A stretch of 64,000 nucleotides of DNA from Pantoea rwandensis (GCF_000759475.1 NZ_CP009454.1:2790001-2854000); one strand, 5' to 3'. Shown: positions 1 through 8,920, numbered from the stretch's first letter. The notes: a model not told the origin generated them from the letters alone. A program made the numbers and translations.

Positions 1-1643
1 TCAAACGGCGTGATGCCCCACATTGATTTCTCAGTCAGCGGGTCTGGAATGAAGTTCAGGCTCGACACCGGCTGCGTCGCGGCAAACTTCTCACCCGGCA
101 CACCACCTTCAGTGGATACCTTCACCTGATTAACCGGATACACCGGCTGACCAGTCAGACGATTCAGCACAAACAAGTTGCCGGTCTTGGTCGGCAGAAT
201 GACGACCGGCTGTTTCTGACCCTGATAATCGATATCCAGCAATGACGGCTGCGATGGGTTATCGCGGTCCCACAGATCGTGGTTCGAACTCTGATAACGC
301 CATTTGAACGCACCGGTCTGCAGATCCAGCGCCACCAGTGCATCACGGAATTTCTCCGTGTTGCTGTTGGCATCACGTTCGATACCCACTTCATCCGGAG
401 ACGCGTTACCAAACGGCACATACACCAGACCATTTTTCAGGTCAGCGCTCAGCGTGCCCCAGGCGACGGGCGTATCCTGCGGATAATTTTGTCCCGCAGC
501 GATTGGCGCAGTATTTTCTGGGTTCGACGGATCGAAATTCCATACCAGACGACCGGTTTCGGCGTCATAGGCACGAATCACGCCAGACGGGTTACCGCTG
601 TTGAAGCCGTTGTCCATGACTGAACCACCGACAATCACCAGCTTGCCGGCCACCAGCGGTGCGGCAGTTTGCATCAACGCATGTGGGCGCACTTCGCCCA
701 TGTTGGCATGCAGATCCACCACGCCGTTAGTGCCGAAATCAGCACAAGGTTTGCCGGTATCGGCATCCAGAGCAATCAGCTGTGCATCGGTGGTGGCGTT
801 GAAGATACGCTTACGGCAGATGGCTGGAGCCGCAGCTGAATCTTGCGCAGCAACCGGGCTTTGCTCGTAATAGCTCACACCACGACAGGTCTGGTGCTGC
901 TGCAGGTAAGAACGATCTTTATTTGGTGTGTACTTCCACTTCACCGCACCGGTTTCCGGATCGAGTGCGTGCACTTCGTTATGAGGCGTACAGAAATACA
1001 GCATACCGTTGGCTTTCACCGGCGTAGCTTCGAAAGTGTACTCGCTGGCATCCGCATCCTGACGCAAATCGCCAGTGTGATAAGTCCAGGCCACTTCGAG
1101 GTTTTGTACGTTCTCATTGGTGATTTGATTCAGTGAAGAGAAGCGTTGACCGTCAGTGGTCCCGCCGTATGCGGTCCAGTCGTTAGCGGCACCCTGCTCG
1201 CTGGCTTGTTCACGCGCATTGCTGATCGTACCCGCCTGTGGCAGTGGATCGTAAAAGCACAGCCCGATCACCACCACAATCATCACGATGACGGTGCCAC
1301 CCAGGAAGGTGTGGAAGCAGCGTTCGCCCTGATACAGCGGTTTGACCACCCACGGCATCGCCAGCCACAGGCCGATCACGCCAAACAGATCGCCACGAGG
1401 GATCCATTGCCATTTATCAAAGCCCACTTCCCAGATAATCCAGGCCAGGGTAATCCACATCAGAACCGCATACAGCGTCAACGCACTACGCTGGTTTCTG
1501 AACAGTAAAATAGCGGTAATCAGCAAGCCCACCGCCATCAGTGCATAGAACGCGCTGCCGCCCAGCATCAGCAATTTTCCGCCCATATAGAGCAGCGCTA
1601 ATGCCAGAATCGCCAGCACGATACTGGTTAATTTGTTAACCAT
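1..1643 (-). CDS. gcd: Quinoprotein (PQQ) glucose dehydrogenase, membrane-bound, 3' end outside window
   Basis: This gene oxidises D-glucose (and other aldoses) to gluconate in the periplasm and passes electrons to ubiquinone. About 547 codons are visible; the family is about 796 residues, so the C-terminal third lies beyond base 1. The ATG is at 1643-1641. The first 140 or so residues hold five hydrophobic segments, the usual Gcd membrane anchor. They are followed by a PQQ beta-propeller region with DWTAYGGTTDGQRFSSL, the N-LEVAWTYHTGD stretch and the HQTCRGVSYY segment typical of quinoprotein dehydrogenases. It is truncated only by the window edge, not broken. The same window carries pqqABCDEF and a PqqU-type receptor, so cofactor supply is local. 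A CRP-like site lies upstream at 1814-1829. Confidence 0.96.
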   Translation of the reverse strand, partial: MVNKLTSIVLAILALALLYMGGKLLMLGGSAFYALMAVGLLITAILLFRNQRSALTLYAVLMWITLAWIIWEVGFDKWQWIPRGDLFGVIGLWLAMPWVVKPLYQGERCFHTFLGGTVIVMIVVVIGLCFYDPLPQAGTISNAREQASEQGAANDWTAYGGTTDGQRFSSLNQITNENVQNLEVAWTYHTGDLRQDADASEYTFEATPVKANGMLYFCTPHNEVHALDPETGAVKWKYTPNKDRSYLQQHQTCRGVSYYEQSPVAAQDSAAAPAICRKRIFNATTDAQLIALDADTGKPCADFGTNGVVDLHANMGEVRPHALMQTAAPLVAGKLVIVGGSVMDNGFNSGNPSGVIRAYDAETGRLVWNFDPSNPENTAPIAAGQNYPQDTPVAWGTLSADLKNGLVYVPFGNASPDEVGIERDANSNTEKFRDALVALDLQTGAFKWRYQSSNHDLWDRDNPSQPSLLDIDYQGQKQPVVILPTKTGNLFVLNRLTGQPVYPVNQVKVSTEGGVPGEKFAATQPVSSLNFIPDPLTEKSMWGITPF

Positions 1644-1813
1644 GCCAATCCCTCAACGTTTTTCATCAATTACCACCCAAAATAAACCTACATAAACTCA
1701 ACAGAATTTTAACGTACGTTATCGAACAGTAAAAACCCGTTGCTGAGTGTGTCGTTAGCTCCGCTTATGAATGTAGCCGGGCTAATGACTGATGAATCCC
1801 GCCGAGTTCAATG

Positions 1814-1829
1814 TGTGACTGAAATCACG
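1814..1829. promoter_or_regulatory. CRP-like site in the gcd / binding-protein intergenic region
   Basis: The sequence TGTGACTGAAATCACG matches the CRP half-sites TGTGA-N6-TCACA except for the last base. It lies in the 1644-2012 gap between divergent gcd and the sulfonate-type binding protein. cAMP-CRP control of gcd is known in E. coli; assignment here is by motif only. Nothing else distinct is seen in this 369-base gap. Confidence 0.5.
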
Positions 1830-2012
1830 TTTTATTTTTCGTCGTGAGAATTAATCATTAGTGGGGATAAATCGCATTTTTTGATAACGCCCGATGCGTG
1901 ATCTTTTACCCGTTGCGGCTTTTGCGCTCACTGCATAACGTTGCGCGGATTTGTTACTACGCCTGCTGTAGCGGAAAACTTACGCTGTTTTCTTTTTTCT
2001 CAGGGAAACACG

Positions 2013-2942
2013 ATGAAAGTTACGCTTATCGCCAGCGCATTGCTGGCCATCACCTTCAACGCTTTTGCTGCCAAAACCGAACTCGTGGTGGGCGATCAAA
2101 AAGGCAACGCCCGAGCGGTGATGTCCGCCGCCGGTGAACTCAACAATCTGCCTTATGAGATCAAATGGTACGAGTTTCCTAACGCCGCTCCCTTGCTTGA
2201 ATCACTCAATTCTCAGCATCTGGATGCGGGATTAGTCGGTGATGGTCCGCTGGCTTTTGCGGTAGCGGCAGGCGCTAAAATTCGCGCCATTCAGGCCTCG
2301 CAATATCTGGGCAACGGATTGCTGGTCAAAAAGGACAGCGCTGTTCGTAGCATTGCCGATCTCAGAGGTAAAAAAGTGGCCACGGTGAAAGGCTCATCAG
2401 GCCAAAACATGGTGCTCAACGCACTTCACCAAGCCGGATTACCTGATGACAGCGTTAACTTTGTTTTCACCACGCCTGCTGAAGCGACATTAGCACTGGA
2501 TAACGGCGCAGTGGATGCCGTGGCGACATGGGAACCCTATGTCTCCTTTGCGGTAGCTCAGTCAGGTGATCGCATCGCTATCGACGGTAAGGAGGCCCCC
2601 GTCTCCAACTATCTGGTGGCCACCGATAGTGCGATCAGCAGTAAACGTACGGAGCTGAGTGATTTTCGGCAACGCCTGATACGCGCTCGCGCATGGGGCG
2701 TGGCTCACCCGCAGGAGTATGCCAATGGCATCGCATCGTTGTTGCGCCTGCCTGATAACGTCGCTCTGAGTAAAGTTCAGCGTGAAAACAATGCCCCGGT
2801 TGAAGACTATGCGCTGGTGGCACAGCGCCAGCAGGCCGCCATAGATACCTTCGCGCGCAGCGGATTAATCAAACCCGGCCTGCAAGCAAGCAGCCTGGTT
2901 GATGCATCATTTTTTGAAAAACAGGGAGCGTCTAAACCATGA
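2013..2942 (+). CDS. Periplasmic substrate-binding protein, aliphatic sulfonate (SsuA/TauA) type
   Basis: This is a predicted periplasmic receptor for an organosulfur compound of the alkanesulfonate/nitrate/taurine ABC class. The ATG at 2013 follows AGGGA by 7 bases and opens a clear signal peptide (MKVTLIASALLAITFNAFAA). The mature part has the class pattern: DQKGN near the N-terminus, AAPLLESLNSQHLDAGLVGDGP for the ligand-site loop, and ATWEPY in the second lobe. Length is 309 residues. Its stop overlaps the start of the next monooxygenase gene (ATGA), so the two are translated together. No permease or ATPase gene is adjacent, so it must borrow membrane components encoded elsewhere. It is related to the binding protein at 54170-55102. 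The exact ligand is unknown. Confidence 0.88.
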   Translation: MKVTLIASALLAITFNAFAAKTELVVGDQKGNARAVMSAAGELNNLPYEIKWYEFPNAAPLLESLNSQHLDAGLVGDGPLAFAVAAGAKIRAIQASQYLGNGLLVKKDSAVRSIADLRGKKVATVKGSSGQNMVLNALHQAGLPDDSVNFVFTTPAEATLALDNGAVDAVATWEPYVSFAVAQSGDRIAIDGKEAPVSNYLVATDSAISSKRTELSDFRQRLIRARAWGVAHPQEYANGIASLLRLPDNVALSKVQRENNAPVEDYALVAQRQQAAIDTFARSGLIKPGLQASSLVDASFFEKQGASKP

Positions 2943-4258
2943 TGAATCTGGCGTTGTATCTCGACTCAGGCATCCATCAGGGGGGCTGGCGTCATCCGCA
3001 GGCCGCCACAACCGGCGGCCGTAACTGGCCGCTGTACCGTAAAATTGCCCAACGCGCTGAAGCGGCAAAGCTCGATATGATTTTTGTGGCGGACAAGTTA
3101 GCGATTGATGATGTGTATGGTGGACATCTGGCACATACCGTGCAGCATCGTCAGGTGGGTTGGTCTGAGCCGCTCACCTTACTGGCCGCACTGGCAGCGG
3201 TCACCGATCGTATTGGCTTAGGCGGTACGGTCTCCTCCTCCTATTCCGAACCCTATACCACCGCGCGGCAGTTGGCCAACATCGATCATATCAGCAATGG
3301 GCGCGCGGCATGGAACGTGGTGACCTCACTGACTCATGCCGAAGCACGTAATTTCGGCCGCAGCCAGCACTTCAGCCATGAGGATCGCTATCGCCGAGCG
3401 GCAGAGTTCATCGATGTGATGAAAACCCTCTGGGACAGCTTTGAAGAGGATGCGTTGGTGGTAGATAAAAGCCGCGCACGCTTTGCCGACCCGGCGCGTT
3501 TTCATCGCTTCGACCATCAGGGTGAATCGTTTGAGGTGCAGGGTCCCCTAAACCTGCCCCGTCCGCCGCAAGGGCATCCGGTGGTGATTCAGGCCGGTGT
3601 TTCTGATGCTTTTATCGATTTGGCCGCCCAACACGCAGAGATGCTGTTTGTGGTGCAACCTAACCGGGAACGCGCGCAGCAATTTTATCAAACCCTTAAA
3701 GAACGTGCGCAACACTACCATCGCCAACCCGATCAACTCCGTGTCATGCCGGGTTTAGTGCCCATTGTTGGCCACAGCGAACGGGATGCCAGCGATCGTG
3801 CTGAATATCTCAAATCACTGATCACCGTGGAATCCGGCCTTAGTTTTGTCTCTGCCAGCATGAATATCGACCTGTCACAGTATCCGGTGGATGGACCGGT
3901 GCCCGATTTGCGTGAACAGATCACCGGCAGTAAAGGCCGATTCCAATATGTCATTGCCAACGCGATCGAGCAAAATCTGACGCTTGGCGAGATGGCGAAA
4001 CGTTATGCGGAGAGCCTGTCGTTCCCTTCACCCACTGGCACGGCGGATCATATCGCGCAGCAGATGATCGATTGGTACCAACATCAGGCTTGTGATGGGT
4101 TTGTCATTCTCCCCACCTATATTGATGAAAATGAAGATCTGTTCCTCAGCCAGGTGGTACCGCGCTTGCAAGATGCAGGGGTGTTTCATCAGGATTATGC
4201 TGCGGGCACACTGCGCGAACGTTTAGGCCTTGCTAAGCCGGCTAATCGCTTTCATTGA
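2939..4258 (+). CDS. FMN-dependent monooxygenase, NtaA/SnaA/DszA (bacterial luciferase-like) family
   Basis: This 439-residue enzyme belongs to the two-component flavin monooxygenases that use FMNH2 and O2 to cleave organosulfur or N-substituted substrates. Family marks are the N-terminal SGIHQGGWRHP strand, FVADKLAIDD, GGTVSSSYSEPYTTARQLANIDH followed by SNGRAAWNVVTS, and PVVIQAGVSD. The start overlaps the stop of the sulfonate-type binding protein by four bases. That pairing suggests import of a sulfur compound followed by desulfonation for sulfur supply, by analogy with ssuA/ssuD. No flavin reductase gene is adjacent. The substrate cannot be told from sequence. Confidence 0.9.
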   Translation: MMNLALYLDSGIHQGGWRHPQAATTGGRNWPLYRKIAQRAEAAKLDMIFVADKLAIDDVYGGHLAHTVQHRQVGWSEPLTLLAALAAVTDRIGLGGTVSSSYSEPYTTARQLANIDHISNGRAAWNVVTSLTHAEARNFGRSQHFSHEDRYRRAAEFIDVMKTLWDSFEEDALVVDKSRARFADPARFHRFDHQGESFEVQGPLNLPRPPQGHPVVIQAGVSDAFIDLAAQHAEMLFVVQPNRERAQQFYQTLKERAQHYHRQPDQLRVMPGLVPIVGHSERDASDRAEYLKSLITVESGLSFVSASMNIDLSQYPVDGPVPDLREQITGSKGRFQYVIANAIEQNLTLGEMAKRYAESLSFPSPTGTADHIAQQMIDWYQHQACDGFVILPTYIDENEDLFLSQVVPRLQDAGVFHQDYAAGTLRERLGLAKPANRFH

Positions 4259-4272
4259 TACGTTCGCTGATG

Positions 4273-4318
4273 ATCGCAAGCAATCGCAAAAATTATGCTT
4301 TTTGCGATTACTTGCGAT
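4273..4318. repeat. Palindrome downstream of fic (20-bp arms), related to the one at its start
   Basis: Left arm 4273-4292 and right arm 4299-4318 pair over 20 bases with one mismatch around a 6-base loop. It lies between the stops of the convergent monooxygenase and Fic genes, so it could act as a two-way terminator (the inner arms contain A5/T5 tracts). Its arms share AAGCAATC-N-CAAAAA with the palindrome at 5614-5657, which terminator function alone does not explain. Confidence 0.8.
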
Positions 4319-4321
4319 ATC

Positions 4322-5614
4322 TCAACGTTTTTTTAGCCACTCTTTGAGTTTCCATAAGGAGACCGGCGCTTGATACACCGTGCCCTTACCCTCTTTGATC
4401 GGTCTCAATAAGCCTTGATCGGCCAGGTTTTTTAACCGACTGCGCGCGGTATTATCTGCGATACCGAGTCTTGCCTTCACCCCTGCGGCGCTCAACAGCG
4501 AACCCGGCGCATGCAGCGCAATCGCCATGATATCCAGCTCACCTTTCGCCAACGACATATTCTCTTCGACCCAATGCACCAGGCGCGCCCGTTCCTGATG
4601 CAGCGTGGTAATTTGCTCTGTGAAAGCGTGCACGGCGCGCATGACGACTTCACATTGGAATTGGACAAAATAGGTAAGATCAAGCTCGTCCGTTTCGCTG
4701 TAGAGGTAAGACATTCCGTATTTAACGGCGGCAGCCTTGAGGAGTTTACTGATCGAAATATAGCGAAAGGCGTGATAGCCACGACGGATCAAATGATGAT
4801 AGAACAAGCCACGAGCCGTACGTCCATTGCCATCATTGAAGGGATGAATGTAACCAATGGCAAAATGCAGAATACACGCGACCAGCAACGGGTGTGTACC
4901 CTGCTGTTCAAGAAACTCAACTTCAGCGCATAACGCATCCAGCATGCCATTCAGTGCGGCATAATCAGGCGGTTGATGAATGATTTCGCCATCTCGCCCG
5001 GCGACAAATACGTCATTGTTGCTGCGCACTTCCCCGGGCCGATATTTTTCGTCATTGATGCCGGAACAGGCGATGTGATGCATATGCAGGATATCGGCGC
5101 GGGTCAGCGGCCCCTCGCCCATTGCGGCAATATGCTGCATCAGCCGCCAATTCCCCATGATCATGCTCTCATCTTCGTTGCGGGGCTCCCTTCCTACCGC
5201 CAGTAATTCCATGGCCACCCGCGAGGTGGTTGCGGCCCCTTCAAGCTGGCTGGAAGAAATCGCCTCTTCCATGATCAATTGGGACATCAGGTAGGAAGCC
5301 GCGTCTTCATCAGTCGGTTCACCGTTACGCGCAAAGGTCATGCGGTCCACCAGGGAGATGGCCGCGTTAATTTTGGCGGTAAAGTTGCAACTCACTTCCT
5401 GTGACGCAATCACGAAGTGCTGAGCACTACTCTGCCGTTTAAATTTTAACGCGCTCCACACGGCCAACCGTTCATCAGCATCCCGGATACGACGGCTAAG
5501 CTCGTCGAAATGCAGATAACGCATATCCCACTCAGCATAGCGGCTTAGCAGCTCCACTGTCTCAGCGTGGGTCTGGGTATCAAGCAGTTGTTTAGGGGGA
5601 CGGCGTAATCTCAT
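4322..5614 (-). CDS. Fic-domain protein (AMPylator family) with winged-helix C-terminus
   Basis: Fic enzymes transfer AMP (or another nucleotide moiety) from a nucleotide to a target hydroxyl. Around residue 257 is the full active-site motif HPFNDGNGRTAR with catalytic His. Near residues 120-126 lies SSSQLEG, which fits the inhibitory-helix motif (S/T)xxxE(G/N), so the protein is probably self-inhibited (class II, N-terminal). The last ~60 residues read as a winged helix-turn-helix (LLSAAGVKARLGIADNTARSRLKNL), suggesting DNA binding. The ATG at 5614 is used here; an in-frame TTG at 5629 would add five residues. No partner antitoxin gene is present. A palindrome overlaps its start, so self-regulation is plausible. 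The target is unknown. Confidence 0.92.
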   Translation of the reverse strand: MRLRRPPKQLLDTQTHAETVELLSRYAEWDMRYLHFDELSRRIRDADERLAVWSALKFKRQSSAQHFVIASQEVSCNFTAKINAAISLVDRMTFARNGEPTDEDAASYLMSQLIMEEAISSSQLEGAATTSRVAMELLAVGREPRNEDESMIMGNWRLMQHIAAMGEGPLTRADILHMHHIACSGINDEKYRPGEVRSNNDVFVAGRDGEIIHQPPDYAALNGMLDALCAEVEFLEQQGTHPLLVACILHFAIGYIHPFNDGNGRTARGLFYHHLIRRGYHAFRYISISKLLKAAAVKYGMSYLYSETDELDLTYFVQFQCEVVMRAVHAFTEQITTLHQERARLVHWVEENMSLAKGELDIMAIALHAPGSLLSAAGVKARLGIADNTARSRLKNLADQGLLRPIKEGKGTVYQAPVSLWKLKEWLKKR

Positions 5615-5657
5615 CTCAAGCAATCTCAAAAATAGTCACTTTTGAGTTTACTTGAGA
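5614..5657. promoter_or_regulatory. Palindrome overlapping the fic translation start, candidate operator
   Basis: Arms 5614-5631 and 5640-5657 pair over 18 bases with two mismatches around an 8-base centre. The left arm touches the ATG at 5614 and covers the region where the ribosome site should be. The arm sequence closely resembles the palindrome beyond the 3' end of fic. Position and form suit an operator, possibly for the Fic protein's own winged helix; this is inference. Confidence 0.6.
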
Positions 5658-5765
5658 GAGTGCGCGGTTACCAATATTGCATTCATTTTAAAAAATAAAA
5701 AATTGATGACTCCCCGCACTATAAAAGAACGCTTATGTGATCATGCTGGTGCAAAGAGTCTAACC

Positions 5766-5825
5766 ATGAGCAACCTGTTGATCACCCTTATTACATTTGG
5801 GGCTTTCCTTGCAGACTCTCACTAG
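5766..5825 (+). CDS. Possible 19-residue leader peptide upstream of the MFS gene
   Basis: A short reading frame (ATG 5766, TAG 5823-5825) encodes a hydrophobic peptide beginning MSNLLITLITFGAF. It follows AAAGAG by nine bases and ends 72 bases before the MFS start. The AGAGTCT upstream of the frame and AGACTCT at its end form 7-base complementary arms, so the frame could sit within an mRNA hairpin. It is too short to judge by composition and may be chance. Confidence 0.25.
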   Translation: MSNLLITLITFGAFLADSH

Positions 5826-5897
5826 TTGTTAGCAGCCTTACCATTTTGGCATCAGCTTTGCTTAATGATTTCTGTGTTCTTTTTCAGGAGTCGCGCT

Positions 5898-7217
5898 ATG
5901 CAAGCATCCTCTACTCGCTACACAATTTTTTCACTGCTGTTTTTGATCGCGCTGATTAACTACGTTGATCGCGGCGCGCTCTCTTTTGCTGCTAACGCCA
6001 TCTCCCAAGAGTTTCATTTCAGCAAAGTCCAACTGGGCGCGGTGCTGAGTTATTTCGGTTTCGGTTATCTGTTTGGCTCGCTGTGTGGTGGTTTTCTTGC
6101 CGACCGACTTGGTACTAAAAAGGTGTGGCTGATGGCGGGCATCCTGTGGTCGTTGCTGGAAATGGCTACTGCATGGGCCGGAGAAGTCGGCATGGCCATA
6201 TTTGGTGGTTCAGCCATTATGGGGTTTGCCGCGTTACGAATCCTGTTTGGTTTTTCCGAAGGTCCAGCCTATGCGCTGATGAACAAAACCATTGCTCACT
6301 GGGCGCCAGATAATGAACGCGGTTTTGCCTTGAGCATCGGTTTGCTGAGCACTCAGGTCGGTTCGCTGTTAACGGCCCCGATTGCCGTAGGACTGCTGCT
6401 GTTAACCAACGACTGGCGGATGATGTTTATTCTGCTGGGTGCTTTCTCTCTGCTGGCCATGCTGTTGTTTGCGCGTAACTTTACTGACACGCCGCTGTTG
6501 CACCCGCGCGCCAACGTGGCTGAACGGCAGCTGATTATCAATGGACAAAAGCGTGAAAACCGACATGACGGCGCGCTGCCATGGTGGCGCTTCTTCACCA
6601 GCCGTACCCTGGTGTGCAACGCGCTCGGTTATTTCAGCTTCCTCTATATCACCTTCACCCTGGTGACCTGGTTGCCTAAATATCTGCAGGATAACTTCCA
6701 CTACGATCTGCATTCGTTATGGTACGTGGCAATGATTCCGTGGAGCGGTGCCTGCTTCACTGTCCTGCTCGGCGGGCGTATTGCCGATCGACTGCTGGCA
6801 CGCTTTAACAATCTTCGCCTCGCAAGGAACGTCTTTGCGGCCATCACGCTCTGCGCGACCGCCTGTTGTTTTATGGCGATTCCATGGATGAGTTCAGCGA
6901 CAGGTATCATCGCACTGATGACGCTGGGTAACGCGCTCAATGCGCTGGTGAATAACGTGTATTGGTCTGTAGTGATTGATGTGACGCCGAAGGCCTCAGT
7001 AGGTGCTTATAGCGGCATGACGCTGGCGATTGCCAATCTCGCCTCGATCATCTCTCCAATGTTGTGCGGTTGGTTAGCGGAATATTACGGTTACAACGCG
7101 ATGTTCACCGTCACCGCCTGCATAGCTTTTGGCAGTATGCTGGCGATGACGCTGTTGCAACCCGAGAAACGCCTGCAGTCCGATGCACCGGCAGTAGCAG
7201 CACAGCAGGCGCTGTAA
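5898..7217 (+). CDS. MFS transporter, anion:cation symporter (acid-sugar) type
   Basis: A 439-residue twelve-helix permease of the major facilitator superfamily. ATG 5898 follows AGGAG by seven bases; an upstream in-frame start at 5826 lacks a ribosome site. The first helix contains LINYVDRGALSFAANAI, the signature of the anion:cation symporter branch (glucarate, hexuronate, tartrate carriers). The loop between helices 2 and 3 has the MFS motif as GGFLADRLGTKK. It stands alone, ending two bases before the convergent acyltransferase stop. The substrate is probably an organic or sugar acid but is not determined. Confidence 0.9.
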   Translation: MQASSTRYTIFSLLFLIALINYVDRGALSFAANAISQEFHFSKVQLGAVLSYFGFGYLFGSLCGGFLADRLGTKKVWLMAGILWSLLEMATAWAGEVGMAIFGGSAIMGFAALRILFGFSEGPAYALMNKTIAHWAPDNERGFALSIGLLSTQVGSLLTAPIAVGLLLLTNDWRMMFILLGAFSLLAMLLFARNFTDTPLLHPRANVAERQLIINGQKRENRHDGALPWWRFFTSRTLVCNALGYFSFLYITFTLVTWLPKYLQDNFHYDLHSLWYVAMIPWSGACFTVLLGGRIADRLLARFNNLRLARNVFAAITLCATACCFMAIPWMSSATGIIALMTLGNALNALVNNVYWSVVIDVTPKASVGAYSGMTLAIANLASIISPMLCGWLAEYYGYNAMFTVTACIAFGSMLAMTLLQPEKRLQSDAPAVAAQQAL

Positions 7218-7219
7218 TT

Positions 7220-7852
7220 TTACACCGCGTGCCGCTGGCAGAACGCAGCAATGTCTGGCGACTGGAAGTCCGCCAGATGTGCCATCAGCTTCTCCAGCGG
7301 CCAATTCCACCACGCAATCGCCTGCAACTGTGTCGCGATGTCTGGCGTGAACCGGCCACGAATGGGTTTCGCAGGCACGCCGCCAACAATGGTGTAAGGT
7401 GCCACATCTTTAGTGACGACCGCGCCAGCAGCCAATACCGCACCATCGCCGACGGTCACGCCCGGCAACACTATCACGCCATGACCGATCCACACATCGT
7501 TGCCGATGATGACGCGGTCCTCTCGACGGTTGGCAAAAAAACCCGCATCACGCTGTGCCTGAGGGTCATAATATTCCGGGCAGTAGGTAAAACGATGCTG
7601 GGAAGCGCGATCCATCGGATGATTCGGTGCCCCAATACGCACCTGATTGGCAATCGCGGTGAAACGTCCAATCTGCGCATCAGCGACACAACAGTGCTCG
7701 CCCAGGTAAGAAAAATCACCCAACTCGCTATATTCAAGATAACTTTCGGCGAGAATCTCACATTGCTGACCAATGTGGGTTTCGCGCATACGCACGCCAG
7801 GATCGATGACGGTGTGTTGCAGTTTAGCCGGTTGGACAGCGGCAAGGGCCAT
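7220..7852 (-). CDS. Hexapeptide-repeat (xenobiotic-type) acyltransferase, phosphonate-cluster-like family
   Basis: This is a left-handed beta-helix acyltransferase of 210 residues. Imperfect hexapeptides run through the middle ([24 protein letters not shown]), then [36 protein letters not shown] with the catalytic His in WIGHG, and the closing [13 protein letters not shown]. The insert [13 protein letters not shown] and the following FFANRRED resemble the family commonly found in phosphonate (phn) clusters. No phn genes are nearby, so it may act on another small molecule. ATG 7852 has GGAG six bases upstream; a TTG at 7864 is the other option. It converges on the MFS gene with a two-base gap. 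Confidence 0.82.
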   Translation of the reverse strand: MALAAVQPAKLQHTVIDPGVRMRETHIGQQCEILAESYLEYSELGDFSYLGEHCCVADAQIGRFTAIANQVRIGAPNHPMDRASQHRFTYCPEYYDPQAQRDAGFFANRREDRVIIGNDVWIGHGVIVLPGVTVGDGAVLAAGAVVTKDVAPYTIVGGVPAKPIRGRFTPDIATQLQAIAWWNWPLEKLMAHLADFQSPDIAAFCQRHAV

Positions 7853-7984
7853 AGCAAGCTCCAATGTGGTCAGAGGTCTGGATAACGGGATGTATCAGGT
7901 CAACGGCGAAGCACAACACTAAAGCGGCAAGATGACAGAAATGCTATCGTAGCGGCTTCGTTATCGGCCATTTAAGGAAAGGGA

Positions 7985-8887
7985 ATGAGAACACCGTGGT
8001 CACTGTTAGCACTATTGTGGTCTTCTGGTCAGGCGTCAGCGGCACTGCCCGCTGATATCAAAGCGGGTGATATCGTGCAGGTGCAGTTATCACAATTGCA
8101 TCCCACGCAAGCCGCGATTGGGTACCGCCAGTTGGATTACAAACTGCACCGTTACCAGGCCGATCCCAAAAAGCTGTTCGATGATTTTTGTGAAAGCATG
8201 GGACAGAAAGGCGTAGACAAGTTCAACAGCAAATCACGCATCTCAGATCCAGACAGCTTCACCTGTAAAGCCCCGGTGGGTGCGCAGCCAGGACCGATGA
8301 AAACCGCCGTCATCGCCCCGGATAATGCACTCTACCTCACGGATGGTCACCACACTTTCAGTAACTTTGCTGACATTGGTGGCTTGAAAACACGCGTGCA
8401 GGTGCGCATCACCAATGATTTCCGCAATCTGAAAACCATGAGTGCTTTCTGGCAGCAAATGGAGGCCGCGCATCTGGTCTGGCTGGATACGCCCAAAGGC
8501 AAAATCACCCCGCATGACCTGCCGAAAGAACTCGGCCGTAAATACATGCAGGATGACGAATATCGTTCGCTGGTCTATTTCGTGCGCGATATCGGCTTCG
8601 AGAAAGAGGACAATCCCCCGCCGTTCCTTGAATTCTATTGGGGTAAATGGCTGGAGACTGAACTGCCGCTGAAATCATTCGATCTGCACGATCGCAAAGG
8701 CTATGGCAAAGCAGTGAGTGCTATTGCCGAAAAAATCACGGATATTCCCAAAGACACGGTAATTGCGCAAAGCGATAGCGGTGCGCTGACCGCTGAAAAG
8801 CTCGGCGCAATGAAAAAGGTGAACGAGAAGAAATTGGACAAGCTGATTTCTGAAGATGGCAAATTGGGTTGGGCGTTCAAACAGTAA
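7985..8887 (+). CDS. Exported ParB-like (ParBc_2) protein
   Basis: A 300-residue protein with an N-terminal signal peptide ending near ASA-ALP. The body has the ParBc_2 pattern: an early VQLSQLHPTQAAIGYRQ strand like a ParB box I, then LYLTDGHHTFSNF with paired histidines. Despite the ParB name, a secreted location argues against chromosome partitioning. Members are described as putative nucleases but the activity is not proven. It stands alone, with a hairpin terminator at 8892-8920 between it and the convergent oxidoreductase. No partner gene is evident. Confidence 0.75.
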   Translation: MRTPWSLLALLWSSGQASAALPADIKAGDIVQVQLSQLHPTQAAIGYRQLDYKLHRYQADPKKLFDDFCESMGQKGVDKFNSKSRISDPDSFTCKAPVGAQPGPMKTAVIAPDNALYLTDGHHTFSNFADIGGLKTRVQVRITNDFRNLKTMSAFWQQMEAAHLVWLDTPKGKITPHDLPKELGRKYMQDDEYRSLVYFVRDIGFEKEDNPPPFLEFYWGKWLETELPLKSFDLHDRKGYGKAVSAIAEKITDIPKDTVIAQSDSGALTAEKLGAMKKVNEKKLDKLISEDGKLGWAFKQ

Positions 8888-8891
8888 TGGC

Positions 8892-8920
8892 AAGCACGGG
8901 GTGTGCATTACACCCGTGCT
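8892..8920. terminator. Hairpin between convergent ParB-like and OYE genes
   Basis: AGCACGGG on the left pairs with CCCGTGCT on the right, with a GTGT/ACAC extension and one bulge, around a short loop. The position between two gene ends fits a shared terminator, although no long T tract follows. Confidence 0.55.

Noticed and set aside
4322..5614. Fic gene as half of a Fic/Phd or FicTA toxin-antitoxin pair
   Set aside because: No small antitoxin gene is adjacent, and an inhibitory motif is inside the Fic protein itself.
7064..7885. 273-codon + strand frame across the MFS end and the acyltransferase
   Set aside because: It overlaps two real genes in other frames, has no ribosome site and no family pattern.
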